NCBI GenBank assembly: GCA_964017235.1
Contig: OZ024936.1
Location: forward strand, 35,424,040-35,488,039
DNA: 64,000 nucleotides
Direction: 5' to 3'
From: Sabellastarte sp. h YS-2021
Lineage: Eukaryota; Annelida; Polychaeta; Sabellida; Sabellidae
Shown here: positions 46,085 to 59,160 of the stretch, in pieces
Numbering within the stretch: position 1 is the first letter of the stretch
Layout of the letters: every line of letters starts with the position of its first letter
Notes under the pieces: generated by a model
What the model was told of the DNA's origin: nothing
What the model saw: only the letters and a program-made list of their open reading frames with translations
Databases searched by the model: none
Made by a program: the position numbers and the translations under genes

Positions 46085-46282
46085 TGTATTGGTTATATTG
46101 TGACGGGTAGTTAGAAAGACAGGGGAAGCCAGAAGATACAATTTGTCAAGGTCCTGTGATGAAACCCTCTAAGCAATGGCAAGCAACTACTAGTTTTCCC
46201 ACTTGAGGTTGGGCCAGCATTCAAACCCTGACCTCAGAGACGAGACGCAAGTGTGTTACCAATGCACCACCAAGGAACCATG
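46085..46282 (-). repeat. tRNA-derived SINE, minus strand
   Basis: The complement contains a B-box relative (from GCATTCAAACCC, about 46,211) and an A-box region at about 46,260. The body (TATTGTGACGGGTAGTT) matches the SINE at 1,702-1,897. Confidence 0.65.
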
Positions 46283-46708
46283 AAGTGTGAGGTGTGAAAG
46301 TGAGATATTGTTATCACTGCCAGACTCTAGTCACAGTGGGGGTGTTGCTTTCCTCTTTAGAGCAGTCGTTATGGCAATACTGAGTCCCACTCTTCAGGAG
46401 ATGGTAGAATGAGATGTTGGCTAATGTATGGAATGACAGTACTATTTTTCATGAATATCAGTTTTTGTACTAAATAATAAAAACTTAAATTTTATAGACA
46501 ACCTTAAAAATTCATAAGTTCCTATGCAAATAGCATTGGCAGTATTATTATGGGTGGGAACTTCAATTCATGCTTGAACAGAAATAATAGATACTCAATG
46601 AAGTAATAACTTTAGCATGGGTACAGTTACATTAAGTCCTCTATTTTAACAGCTAATGCTAAAACACTGTTGGCAGTACTGTAATTGGTTGATAAAATAT
46701 CAAAACTT

Positions 46709-48943
46709 TTTTTTTTTTTTTAAATTTATTTTTAACTAGCATACAGTGATGGTGTAACAGGAAGTAACATGAGACAGTAACATAAGCATTTCATAATAAC
46801 AATACTACAAAAACATTACAACTAAATTTCTACACAAAGAACTTTACAGGACATGAAATATACTACTACATATTTATTTCATAACAGCAAATCTACTAAG
46901 ACATTCTATCAAGAACTGTTAAAAATTGTCTATAGCTTTGCCAGTAGAAAACCATACCTCTCTTGAAAAAGCAAGTGATTACCTTTATCTGATGCAATGC
47001 ATTCCTCAATTTTAAGTTTGTCTTTTAAGCAATACTGAAAATGTGTTAATGACAATTCTTTCAAATCATCCCTTGACTGTTTAATATAATATTTACCAAC
47101 AACTGTAATAAAGTTTACCAAATAAAAAAGGGGATCGCTCATGTTTATGATACCCAGAAGTACCCCTAGGACTGTAAAATCGATTTTAATGTTAAGTTTA
47201 CTTGATAGCCAAAGCTTTATTTCTTTCCAGAAAGTATAAACCTTTTGACAATAGAAGAAGAAATGCTCTAGGTTATTAATATCTCTACACCTTGCACAAT
47301 CTGAAGAGTCTTTGATACCCCATAAAAATAGTTTGTAGTTGCAGTTAAAGATTCGATGAAGTATTTTGTATTGGAGAGAAATCAAATGAGAGTCTCTAGT
47401 AAGATTATAGGTCAGATTATAGATGGATTTCCAATCAGCCTTTTCTAGGATTGGATAGTACTCTATCCATTTATTTTGGCTTTGGGGGATTTGATACAAA
47501 CGGGTTATGTAATAGTTGTATACTTCTCGGCTTTTAATGTTGCCAAGCTTTTCAAGACACTGCCGAGGTAATGACCTTTGATGAGTTGAGACCTGTTTGA
47601 TGTTTAGTAAATGTTTTTTGGAACAGACAGTACTAATTATTTGGTTATATCTCATATGATCAAATTGAATGCCATATTTTGCTTCCAGATCTGACTTTGA
47701 CAGAAAATTTTCATCTTCTGAAACAAGATCTCTCACTTTAGACATACCAGTAGATATCCATTCAGTAAACTCATCTGATATGGGTTTCTTGTCGATTGTT
47801 AGTAGATCATTATGAAATAAAGGTTCATCCAAAAACTCAGCAAAACTTGAAGGTTCAATCACCACAAGATCACACCATACTGACAACAGATCCTTATAAA
47901 ATGGGGTTTTGATGTGACATGTTGTGTTTTTAAAAGTTCGTTTTCTTAATAGTTCTTCGGTACAAAGCCCCATTAGGTTCTGTGAGAGTATTTTCCAATT
48001 TGCATCTATACCATTACATAATCTTTTTAAAAACATTATTTTTGATGCATTGATAAATTCCGAGATTGAAACCATACTCATTCCACCTTGTTCTATTGGT
48101 TGGATTAAGGTAATTTTCGAGAGGAGAGGTTTCTTCTGATTCCATATAAAGTTGAAAAGCATTTCATCTAAAAGTTTAACATGTTTTTGCTAAAGGGGAT
48201 GGCTGAGACAAGTTGTACAATATGAGGTAAAACAAATGATTTTATCACTGTTACTTTACCTTTTAATGTTAGGCGCCTCAATGACCAGGAGTTTAGAATG
48301 CTTTTGATAATCGAAATTTTGTCATTCTTGTTTAAATTTATCATCTCTTCATTGTCCAGAGAGAACCATGTTCCCAGGGTTTTAAATGGCCTGTTTATCC
48401 ATTTAATTCCCAATGACAAATTATGCTCTAGAGTCCCATCATTTTGAATAATTATTGCCTCAGTCTTCCCTTTATTTAATTTGAGACCCGCATATCGGTA
48501 AAACTCTTCAAACATCCTAAGAGAGTGCCTAACAGAAGAGTTGTCTGTAAGAAACAAAGTCATGTCATCTGCCAGCTGACAAAGCTTTATACATTTTCCA
48601 TTGACTTTAAGGCCTATAATATGAGGGGACATCCGAATTATGTTCGCTATTATTTCAGCAGGCAGTAGAAATAACAAGGCACTGATTGGACAGCCTTGTC
48701 TGATCCCTCTAAAGAGCTTGAAGAATTGCGACATATAACCATTATTGTTACACAGCTTTCAATGTCAGTATAAAGGACAGACATCCATCTTCGAAAGTTT
48801 GGACCAAAACCAAAATGTGTTAAGCATTTTTGTAGAAAATTCCAGTTTATAGTATCAAATGCTTTTTCGAAGTCTGCTAAGAGTATGATGCAAGGTTGCA
48901 GTGTATGTTTACAATAATCAATTACATCGGCTATTAATCTAGT
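46709..48943 (-). mobile_element. 5'-truncated Tx1/L1-like LINE with target duplication
   Basis: The 17-bp direct repeat ATAAAATATCAAAACTT flanks it exactly (46,692-46,708 and 48,944-48,960). The left copy runs into a T-run, the poly(A) tail read on the opposite strand. This is the signature of target-primed reverse transcription with 5' truncation. Confidence 0.9.
46930..48943 (-). pseudogene. Tx1/L1-like LINE ORF2: partial RT and C-terminal region
   Basis: The 48,943-48,650 frame has LQPCIILLADFEKAFDTINW (motif A). A frameshift leads to 48,734-48,168 with RGIRQGCPISALLFLLPAEI (motif B) and LCQLADDMTLFL (motif C). A 1-nt deletion near 48,165 then leads to 48,162-46,930, the long C-terminal region with NFIWNQKK, LQYKILHRIFNCNYKL and a CCHC-like CARCRDINNLEHFFFYC. 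The endonuclease and the RT N-terminus are absent. Layout and motifs fit the L1/Tx1 group and not the CR1/L2-like LINEs elsewhere in the window. The copy is inactive. Confidence 0.85.
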
Positions 48944-49099
48944 ATAAAATATCAAAACTTATAGCAAGAACAACAATAGTGGATATGCTTTGTGGATAGA
49001 AGCACATAGCTTTCAGTTTAAAATAATCTGAAGATAATCCAAAGATACTGAGAAACCTATTAAAAACCTATGATTTGATGTGAAAATGCCAAGTACAAG

Positions 49100-49430
49100 C
49101 AGGTCAAATTGCAAAACAAAACAAGAGACATTCAGTACATGAAGAGGGATGTGCAACTTCAAGCAGGATGTATGTTGGTTAATTCGATCTCTTTCAATAT
49201 CAAAGAAGCTCCTAACGAATCAAATGAGATCACCAAAACACTCCTACAAGCCTCTATGAGGGATGAGCTATTTTTTTTTGCTGAAGAGACTTTGTCAACT
49301 GTTACCTTTGATTGCGCCCATAAGCTTGACAGACAAAAACTGACAAAGAAGATTGTTCTAAGTCATCTGAAATGTCTAAAGAAAAGGCAAAAGTTTGGTG
49401 TTAGAAAAGCCAAGATAAAATGAGCTAGAA
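49100..49430 (+). pseudogene. Possible LINE ORF1 (L1/Tx1 RNA-binding protein) remnant
   Basis: A 104-codon frame reads IKEAPNESNEITKTLLQASM followed by RDELFFFAEETLSTVTFDCAHKLDR and KKIVLSHLKCLKKRQKFG. This resembles the RRM-containing ORF1 of L1/Tx1 elements (the E-x-P-N-E and F-D-R-x-H-R-L motifs). It lies just outside the ORF2 insertion but on the opposite strand, so it belongs to a different, older copy. Confidence 0.45.
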
Positions 49431-52400
49431 GTAAACTCTTATGCCTAATTTTCAAGAGGTTTGACAAAACCAGTAAAACCCAAAGTGGAGACATGACAGA
49501 CTTTTGATAGGCCAGGAAGTATTTGAGCCTGAAAATACCTACAATCAAAGTACTTTCCAAGGTCACATTGTGGGTATACATATATCTTAAGATGATGTCA
49601 TCCCAGCATTATAGGCTATTCCCGTGGACACAAGAGTTGGACAGATAGAGTAAAATATGTAGTGAGACACCATGTACCATGTAGACAGAGTAAACTCATA
49701 TATGGAACATTTTAATGACGATCATGAGTGGGGTGCTAGAAAAGGGGTGTTGTCAATATTGAAGGAGAGAGCAATAAAGAACAAACTATTAGTAGTCCAC
49801 AGCTGTTTCAAACAGGATCTTTAGTTTCTTCCCACCCAAGTCCATTAATTTGATTGACAGCTCATTTCTCCTATCTCAACTTACGCATTACAGTGTATGA
49901 ACACTAAGAACACACACACCAATCACACAAGTTTTGTGGGATGAAATTCTGATCTTTAACTTTCAATATCATATTTAGTATCATTTCAAAGGTTTATTTG
50001 CAATACAAATGCTATATTTTTAGACCAATGTCTTGATTTACAAATTGAAAATTAAGTGAATCAACCTCCAAAATATATGTCTACAATGCTGAATTCAATT
50101 CCCCAATCAGTTTTGCACACATAGAAAATAAAAATTGTGTACTCTGGTCCATTACATAATCTAAAATTTAAGTAATTTGTTGATTTTTAATTGCATTAAA
50201 AATATATCAAACCAAAATTAAGATTATGCTTATTAACATGAATCAAATATTATTTCAAAGGAATTGGCAGAAAATGTGAAATGTAGCTACAACATTTGGC
50301 ATTTTCTAAGACAAAGATTGAAGTACTCATATATTTAGATACAAAGAAAACCGTGTACAGTAAGACAGGAACACTTTCTAGATAATTAACCTTTTACCTA
50401 ATTTAAAATATCAATCATTATATGTTCGACTATGCTTAAATAATTGCAGATTGCAGGGGAAATCTTTTTCTACATATTTCACAGACTTTCTTTCTGTAAA
50501 TGACAAATCATGTTAATGCTGTAAAACTTTTATTGTTTTACTCATTTTCACAGTTTTTTTGTTTTTTTTTCATTTGATTTTTTTTTCTCAGAATATGTTA
50601 TTAGGTTGGTTTGGGTACATCAAACATAAATAATGGATTTCCCCATTTGAGACTCCTGGTTTACAAATATCAAGTTATTTGTCATTACAGTAATTTTCAA
50701 TGAACCATTCACTTTTCAAACAAAATACTTCAATATCATTACCATATTTGAGGGAAAATCTAGAAGCAACCTTTCTTTTTTGGCAGAATATGTGCTTTCT
50801 TAATTTATCTTATACAGAGTTCAGTTAAGTATATTTTGTGTAAGTCAATTCTGTTTTTTTAGTTCAATATCATCAAATGAAGTATTTGTAACGTGTACGA
50901 ATCTGATTATACCACAAACATTTAAGATGGCAAATGCAGGTCAAATATTTATGTTAATCATAGTTACATACTTTCACTTCTCAGTGTCGTGGTGATTAAT
51001 GCATGAAATCCCTGTCAAACAACCTATATATTCAACAGATTCCTTTGACAATTACAAAAGTAAATGCAGTGTTAATAAGTGGCATTACAGAGGGGCTTAA
51101 GTGTATAATGTAATGACTGAACACACACTTCCTTAATTACCTCCATGGCATTGATGGATATGTTATATTATTTGGTTTATTTCATCTCTGTTACCTTAAG
51201 TTCGCCACTTCCCTCAAGTTGTAAAATGTTGCATCATTTTCAGTAATCTTTTGACTTTTTACTGATTAAATTTATTCACACAAAATAATTCAACAAAGTA
51301 TACAAAATCCACAATAAAGTTTCCCTTTCCATGTGACAAACAATTGAAAGAAAAACTAGGTTTTTCAAACACCAATCACTCAAAATCTTAAAATATAAAG
51401 TTATGTTGAAACCTTAATATAATTATTTTATGATAATTTTATAGAGTTAAGAAAACAGTTTCAGATTATCATTTTACTAATTTTTAAACCATGCCAAAAA
51501 TGTTTAATATTTTGAGAAACTGAATGATTATTTCTTTACAAAAAATTAATCCACACAGAGATGCAGTGAATGATTACACAAATAAGCATTCTCCTATCAT
51601 TCAAAGTCTCCGAATAGGGAGATTAACTAAAGCCCACAGAATTACTGTTAGAGCCTGGATTGATGTTAACAGTTACTTTGATGTACCTTTCCTCTGGAAC
51701 ATATCTGTAGTGATGCTTTCACTTGGCATCAAAAGCCATTTTCGGCCCTAGTGTCAAGGCACCGGGGATCAGTCCCTCAGTTTTCAAAGGCTAGGATACC
51801 AGCTTTATTGTTCATACATGAGTTGAGGAGGCCCATGTTACTAGCAACTGGGGTGTTTGGATACAAATTCATGGTGTTCCAATTTATCTTACATTGTCCA
51901 AGTGCCTTCCTACAGGACCACTCCTTGGAAATCCCTGTATTTTTGGTAAACATGTTCTGTTATTGGCTACCTACACTGGAAGCAGGGAAAAACTGACAAA
52001 CTTTTACCGAAGAAGAAATCAGGCGGTATCTTGAAGTTGAAATGAAATTCTGTGTTTTACACGATGTTATTATACATAAACTTTGGTTTTGTTTTACACG
52101 ATTATTTGACTTCAACTGGACTATATGTGGAGTGAATTGTGTTAAAATGGTTTTTCATACTTTCATAATTTTCTTTTCATGACTTTTCATGATTTTCATA
52201 ACCTATGAGCGATGGTCTAACCTGTATTTGAGTCATCTTGTCCAAATATTTGATTTAAAAGAAATTTCGGATTTTGATGAATTTTTAAAATTTTCTAATC
52301 AAAACTCGCTAGTTCAAGTCTAATTGCAGCGCTCTTCAAAAGTTCTTTGTTTCAGATCATTTGGGATGTAGACTGAAATAGATGTGACTTTAGACATGTG
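49431..52400. other. No gene recognised
   Basis: AT-rich sequence with only short meaningless frames. Confidence 0.5.
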
Positions 52401-53299
52401 CCGCCATCTGGTAGAAATTGCAAAAGGACTCAGGATGTGAAAGAAATTCACCCACCACTAAGGTGAAAACTGATTGGTCCTCTGATGTGTTGAAACTGAC
52501 TCAAATGGTTCAGGGATTGGCCTGTAACATTATGGATGAAATATCTCAAATAACAATACATCAAATGATGCATTATTTGGCAGATATAATAGCAGATACA
52601 ACTGATTTTCTTTTGCAAATTGCTAAGGTCGTTCATGCTGTTCTTTGATATAAAGAGGGGAGCTGTAGCTTGGGAAACACTGAAAAAGTTGGTATAATCG
52701 GAAATGCTTACGTCCATAGACATTCTCAGAATTCCAAGACTTGGACAAAACCCTCTGAAGAAAGTAATATGAAAAAACCTTGATTTGAAAATATTCCAGA
52801 CTGGTACCTGTACTTTTCAGAAGAACCATGAGAGCAATAATAAAATAGCAAAGACATGTGTGTGCCACATGTTTCGAAATGGGGAAAATATTAAATCACT
52901 CAGAAATAAACGTTCAAATAAGCAAATAAACAGCTGTCCTGGTTTAAAAAATCCTGGCTGACTGACTATGAATTTGGCTTTATCCATCTTAGTGACTTAG
53001 AAGTTACACTATTGTCCCATTCAGACTCACAAGACAGACTCAAATCTGGTACACCAAAGTTTTTGGATGCAAGAATTAAAGTTGATACTCAGCTCCATTT
53101 AAAGGAATGACAAAAGAGTTAGAGGGCTATAGGGATAAAGAGTGATTGACCTCCTCAGGTTTGGCTTCTCAATGGGCTTTAATAAGACATCTCCAATCCA
53201 TTGGGACGGTCTAAATCATAAATCAGCTATAGATTATCCTGATGACATTGAAGCTTATTCAAAAGAGGAAAAGCTTTCATGCCATTGTAGGACCATTTA

Positions 53300-54164
53300 A
53301 AAGTCACCCTATATATCCCCATTAATGTCTAGAGAAAAACCAAACTCCAGTAACAGGCGGGACATAGTAGAACTCAGATGGCCACTGGGCAAGTAGTTAA
53401 ATGCAAGTATTGATAAGGCGTCTTATCTAGGAACAGATTTCACTTTAGTGCTCCTGACTGTTGACCCGATGAAAAACAGACTCAAGGCATTAGGTAGAGG
53501 AGCCCACATAGAAAACGATTCAATTGCCATTCCTAAACCAAAATTGCATCAAACTTGTGACACTGTCAGTGAGTGGAAAATCGGGGAATATTGTACAAAG
53601 CGTCATCTTATGCCACTTACTTTATTATTCATAAGCGTGTGAAGCCATCTCACTACTTTTTAAATCGAATGCTCCAGGTTCTCAGAGATTACCATGGTCA
53701 AACTCGAATATGCTTGAATCCTGAATTCCAGAGACCTCAGCTGGTTCGAAAGATTTCTTCCTCTCTATAATGGCATCTCATTGTATGACCACCACACCAC
53801 TGACCATCAGATACACTTGGATTCTTGTTTACAGGACTAAGGGGAGGTGTGGCAAGACATAGAACATTTTCCCATAAAATTGGGGTTCAAAAGTTTTGAA
53901 TATTGTAGACTTATGCACACTGACACTTTGAATATACTTGTGACAGTCAAAATATTATGTGTACATTGGAAAAAAATGAATATTCTCATTCATTGTGATA
54001 ATCATGTGGAAGTCTGTATTCTCAAATCAGAAAAAGCCCAAGACGCCTACCTGACTGCATGTACCCACAAAATGTGGCTCTGGGCAGCTACTCATGACAT
54101 AAGTTTCCCTCATACTCATGTTTCAGGCAAGAACAACAGCATGGCTGATCTGTTTTCTAGGTAG
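53300..54164 (+). pseudogene. DIRS-like RT/RNase H with the RT core deleted
   Basis: The RT start (NSSNRRDIVELRWPLGK, YLGTDFTLVLLTVDP, NRLKALGRGAHI) runs straight into a post-RT segment (IPKPKLHQTCDTVSEWK, RMLQVLRDYHGQTRI). Motifs A to C that carry the catalytic Asp residues are absent. RNase H remnants follow: MNILIHCDNHVEVCILKS and HVSGKNNSMADLFSR. Several frameshifts occur. Confidence 0.65.
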
Positions 54165-54343
54165 ACTAATAACCCTTCTAATGTTGCTGAACTTAATTTG
54201 TTGGTCCCCAACCCAATTTCGGGTCCCTGCGGGCTTGGATGGCATAGCAATTGATGCTGAAATTTAAAGTAAACAATTACTATACTCTGTTTCAGATAAC
54301 GAAATACTGAAGACGCTGTAAACAAAAGTGAATGCCACACTAA

Positions 54344-55027
54344 ATGATGCATCCCCCCGCCGCCCCACAGCCAAAGCTTATGGTGCTATGCTTTTGCAGT
54401 TTCTTTGTGTATATGGGCATTGATATAGCAAGTGTTGATGTCAATTTGCTTATGGCTTTCTTAGAGTGTTTAAAACATAATGAAATATCAGTCAGTATGG
54501 CAGCATATTACTTAGCAGCCATCAAGGCAAGGTTTACAGTGCATGGCCTTAATGCCTTCATCTTAGATGACGAAAGGCTGAAATACTGTCTCAGATTCCT
54601 CAGCTTGAATAGACCTGTGAGTATTGCATATCAATACGAAACCAGCACAGAATAGTGCAGTGCTGTAACACATTGTATATGGAAGACACTTTCAAAGCTA
54701 TTTTCCTGGTTGCATTTTTTTAGATTTTTTAGGCTCTCCCATCTTGCCCCTCATTATTTTACAACTTTTAATTTTACCAGGCACATTGCGACTGGTGATG
54801 TATTTTTCTCCAAAAAATTCTTTAAAATTCTTGTAAAATGGTTAAAGACTCTCCAGACCCATGATGAAATAAAAAAATTATTTTGTTATCTAGGTTGTGA
54901 AAAAATCTCATTTGTTCCTACCATGCTCTCTGAAAAAGCCCTGGCCATGTATAATTCATCAGAAAACCAACCTATTTTTCAGTATAAATACTCTGTGGAT
55001 GGAGGGTTCTTATCAGTTGTAAAATAA
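54344..55027 (+). pseudogene. DIRS-like tyrosine recombinase remnant
   Basis: 54,344-54,655 contains the N-terminal domain (CSFFVYMGIDIASVDVNLLM, SMAAYYLAAIKARF). 54,710-55,027 contains FFRFFRLSHLAPH, RHIATGDVFF and KILVKWLKTLQTHD, matching the start of the catalytic domain in the element at 24.5 kb. The C-terminal H-x-x-R and Tyr boxes are not readable. Confidence 0.6.
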
Positions 55028-55030
55028 GAA

Positions 55031-58000
55031 AGACCTTATCACTGATTATTTCTAAACTTCACCTTCCCTGTCATTTTTCACCCTCTATACCTTCAGTGTT
55101 CATGTGCCTCCTTGGCTTTCAATGGCCATGTATGTGGGGGCTTATAAATGTTCTTATTTGGATTTCTGAGTCATTTATGATGTAATGTATATTGTTCTAT
55201 GGGCTAAATTCCTATGTCAACTTCAGGCCCACACAGTCTGACTTAACCCTCCTTCACCTTTCTAAACTTTTATATCTACATTCCCCAAACTCGGTTTCAT
55301 TCACTGCTATGTTAATATCACTTTAAGATGACCTTAAATTTCTAAACCTTTGACCTTCACTGAAATATGACCTTGAGATCAGACTGGTCTCAGTTGGACC
55401 TAGAACTTAATATGACAATAAGAATTTTTTCAATTACTAAAATATTTGCATGATTATGTATCTTTACAAAATTTAGAGAATAGAATTTAGAGCTATAAAA
55501 TATGTTTACCGAAATATTATAGAGCCTATTGCCCCACAGGGCAGGCAGCAATTTGCCTTTAGCAAGTTGACAGAGTTGCAGAACAAAACATTCCACAAAA
55601 TTGTGGAAAGTTTCAACATCCAGGATGCTCCAGCCTTAGTCAGCAGTAAAATTGGAATTTTGACCCAGCTACTTGGACCATCCGAGTCCTACCTTTATCA
55701 GATGTAGACTGAGAAAGCGACACCTATGGGAGGGCGATTAGGAGCTAGCTTTGGCAATAGCAGCCTTACCCATATTTATCAACAATAGTGGTCCAGACTC
55801 GAACACCTTACCTTTATCGACTAACATTTTTGACAGTCATCAGAGAAGCATGAAGGCAAAACATTCCCAAGTACCCCAGAATACTAAAACAAATCCGTGT
55901 ACCTCAACAAATTTGGATGAGGTAAACAACTCGAACAAACCCATGTTTAGCATATGCCTTGGCTTTAGAAATGGGAGAGGTTAAGGCTGGGATTTTCTCC
56001 AGGTCGTGCTCGTGATACCCTTAGGAACATACCAGTAAATCTGTTGGCAGCCATATGTAGTAAAAGTTGACCAAAATTCCACAGTGGGATTAATTCATAC
56101 TTGTGAGCAAACTTTACTAAGTACCATGTTTGGAAATAAACATAATGTAATTTATGGGCCCAAGAAAGATATGAATATAAAATGAACACATAGTGATTTG
56201 AAAATAGGCCATCATTACTTTACTGCTTCCTGCCCAGATCACTAGCTGCCCTTGCTCTTTGGATGGCATGGTGTCACCGAGCCAGCCCCAACTAGATACA
56301 TAACATCTCTATTGTAAATATATTGTTTGGTAGTGGTTAATTTGTTAATGTGGCAGTTAAAACTAGTTGAAAATTGATGGTTTGCAGTGACTTATTTCAT
56401 ATTTTTCATCATCTGGGATGTGCGACCTTTCAAACCAAAACAAACAAACAATTGATCTAAAAAGGGAATTAAAAGTCTGACCCATTTGCTCTGCTACTCT
56501 ATAAATCAAAATCAAAAAAATATATATCTAAGGGGATATGAAGTTTGACATTTGCCCCACACACGTATCTAGTTCATTTGGCAAATTTTTACAGGCATCC
56601 GACCTTTTGGTATGTAAAATCAATTTTTTATTTTAAAAAAATCACAAGGTCATGAATTCTGCATCTCCTTGGTATGTAATATTGCACATCCAAAATAAAA
56701 TATTGCATCGGAACTGTGCGCATCTCCTGTCAATCTTAAGAAGGCTGATCCCGACACTTTCTCAAAATTCTGCTATTGGGGTAATCAGCAGCCAATGAGA
56801 GGATTTGTGTCTGTTGTTCTACCAGAGATAGAGACCACCTAGATCCAGGATATCTCAAACATCCCATCGCAACTTCGGGTTAAAGACGGTATGAAGACTA
56901 TTTTGAGAACACATCTGTATTTAGTTCTGGCATGTTCGTAGCATATATAATGCTATAGCATGTTATTACACACCATCTTGTTATGTAGTATCAAAGTTAT
57001 TCTCCTTTTATAAATAAAAGACACAAAAACTGAAGTGTTAAGACACTAATGTTATTCACACTGTTAATATACGATGATATGCCTTACACAATATTTATAA
57101 GGTTGTAGATTGTGTTTCAAAAGTCATGGGTGGACTTTATCATCAGAGGCTGGATTTTTAAGGAGCAACTCCTCCCTGAGGTACCCTAAACAGGTGCAAT
57201 TGCACCGGTGGTGTTGCACCGGTGCACCGGTGCATTAGTGATTTTTAGCAAAAATGGTCATTTTGGTAAATTGGGGTTAGTGTGAGTACCTGGTTCAGGT
57301 TATATATTATTTTAAGGTTTTAAATGTATGTAATAATATATAGAAGAGGTTTATACAGGCAAGTCATGTTCATATTGCATTCAAACCCATTGCCTCTTAA
57401 GGACTTAAGAAGGTTAGGTACTGAGTGTCTGGCAGTGGATCCACATCTTATTGTTGCTCTTTTGGGTTTGTCCTGATATATTTAGTCCATATGTATGTGG
57501 GCCTTTATTACATGTTTAATTGCATCTTATATTGTTGGCATATGGACACAGGGCTCAAGTTTGCTCTTGCAAGTGTTAAATAGCTAATTTCTATTTGCCA
57601 GTGTTAAGTTCATCCTTATTATAGGTGAAAAACACTATCATGTGATGAGCGCAGGTTTGGTGATTCTTCAATGGTTGTCAATTGTTTTATGTTTGGATAA
57701 TGAACCCATGTCATAAAGTTATGATACAATTGAAAACAGAATTGGTAAGAAATACAAACTCTTTTTGTAAGGGTTTATAACATTTATTGACACTTATATT
57801 GAGTGACAAAAAACACAATGGGTGTATTGGTAAGTAATTACATTTCTTATTGGAAGTAATTTAAAATTAGATCTTTATGTGAAAAGTGATTCATAGTGAG
57901 TCTGAATTGGGATGCACTTTGGTACTAAAGTAATTGTTCATTAGTTACACAGTATATATTTTATTTCACTTTTACTTGAATAAAATAATAAATAAAAATC
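55031..58000. other. No confident gene; some decayed coding-like traces
   Basis: A coding-like trace at 55.55-56.3 kb (HKIVESFNIQDAPALVSSK, LGFSPGRARDTLRNIPVNLL across stops) may belong to a DIRS gag region. A cluster of ACCGGT palindromes lies at 57,194-57,233. Otherwise nothing is recognised. Confidence 0.35.
57194..57233. repeat. Cluster of short palindromes (GCACCGGTGC)
   Basis: GTGCAATTGCAC (57,194-57,205) is followed by two overlapping perfect palindromes GCACCGGTGC (57,216-57,225 and 57,224-57,233). This stands out in AT-rich surroundings. Confidence 0.85.
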
Positions 58001-58045
58001 AATGTGTTTTTATTGTCTCTGCATCAGGTGATACTGGTGTGAGCA

Positions 58046-59151
58046 CTAATCTATGTTAGGAATGATGATTTTGGCCCTTTTACAGGGTGGCACAAATAAA
58101 CTGGGCCTTGTTGGTTTTCGGCTGCACATTTGTGTAATGAGGTCTGATTCTTGTTCAGAGGTTGTGCCTGGCATAATCCTAGTAGAAATTCTAGGTGTGG
58201 CTGTTACTGCACAAGAACCGCTGGTTGAGGGTTCAGGATCATACACATCACAGTTGGGAGCTGCAGGGGAGTTATCCTGAGTCAATTCTCGACTGAAGCA
58301 TGGGTTTTTGTTGACTCATGCTTGGGACTGCTGACCTTTTTGAAGAGTGAGGTGAGTATATCTATGGGTGTGGGGGTTTGATGTCCAATAGCATCCTGTT
58401 GGTTTGGGCTTCCATTTAATATAGGTTTGGCGTCATTGGGGTCCAGTGGACCATCCATGGCTTCCTTAGGTGTTTGGTTGCCCCTTGAGTAGCCGGCCTG
58501 ACAATTTAGTAGGCCTATTTGGGTAGTTGGTGTGGATGGTCTAGACAATCTTGGTTTACAATAAATAATGTCACTGTTGAGTGTCTCAATAAAAATATTT
58601 AAGCTTTCTTTGAAGCTAGCAATTGTTAGTCCATCTTGGAAGGCCACTACTTCATCTGGGCTTAATATGATTAGTGGCTCGGTATTTGTAGCTTTATCAA
58701 CCATTTCCAAGCAGCTTATTTGGGTGTTGGTTTCCCTGGACATTCTTGTGCATAGTAGGTCATTTTCTACTTTCACTATAGTCTTAGTTAGTGATTCATC
58801 CTCATTTTCTGTGTCACTTAACGTTAGGTCCATATACACATTGGTAATGTCAATTGTTGGTGCATCCTGTATGTTTGCAGGGTTGCGTGACTGGGAAGTA
58901 GAGGGTGATTGACTAGTTGAAGTTGTAAGCACTGGAGGTTGTGTGGGGGAGTTCTCTTGGTCATTATGTTGTGACTGCTCTAGGCACTTCTTTGTGTGTC
59001 TGGAGAGGTCCTCCCTCCTTTTGTAGGACTTGTTGCAGTTGATGCAATTGAAAGTGATGCCCATGTGTTGGTTTGTTTTATGTCTTTTAAGGCTACTATG
59101 TTTAGTAAAAGCCTTATTGCAGATTCCACAAATGAATTTAAATTTATCCAT
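58046..59151 (-). CDS. Two-finger C2H2 zinc-finger protein, intronless, frameshifted near its 3' end
   Basis: From the ATG at 59,151 (MDKFKF) a 289-codon frame runs to a stop at 58,282. Finger 1 is ICGICNKAFTKHSSLKRHKTNQH and finger 2 is FNCINCNKSYKRREDLSRHTKKC (C2HC type). A Ser/Thr/Pro-rich and acidic region follows. An overlapping frame (58,285-58,046) continues with similar composition (YDPEPSTSGS) and a basic end (PPCKRAKIIIPNID), so one frameshift probably divides a protein of about 370 residues. It is likely a nuclear DNA- or RNA-binding protein. It lies 0.4 kb downstream of, and on the same strand as, the Penelope-like RT, so it may be element-borne, a captured gene or a host neighbour. 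I do not recognise the family. Confidence 0.6.
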
Positions 59152-59160
59152 ATTACGCAA

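Larger units (their letters stand above)
52410..55030 (+). mobile_element. DIRS-like retroelement remnant, + strand
   Basis: Fragments appear in DIRS order. 52,418-52,648 may be gag-related. 53.3-53.5 kb encodes the start of RT (REKPNSSNRRDIVELRWPLG). 53.5-54.16 kb covers the RT end and RNase H. 54.34-55.03 kb covers the recombinase. Many stops and frameshifts are present, and no terminal repeats are recognised. Confidence 0.65.
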
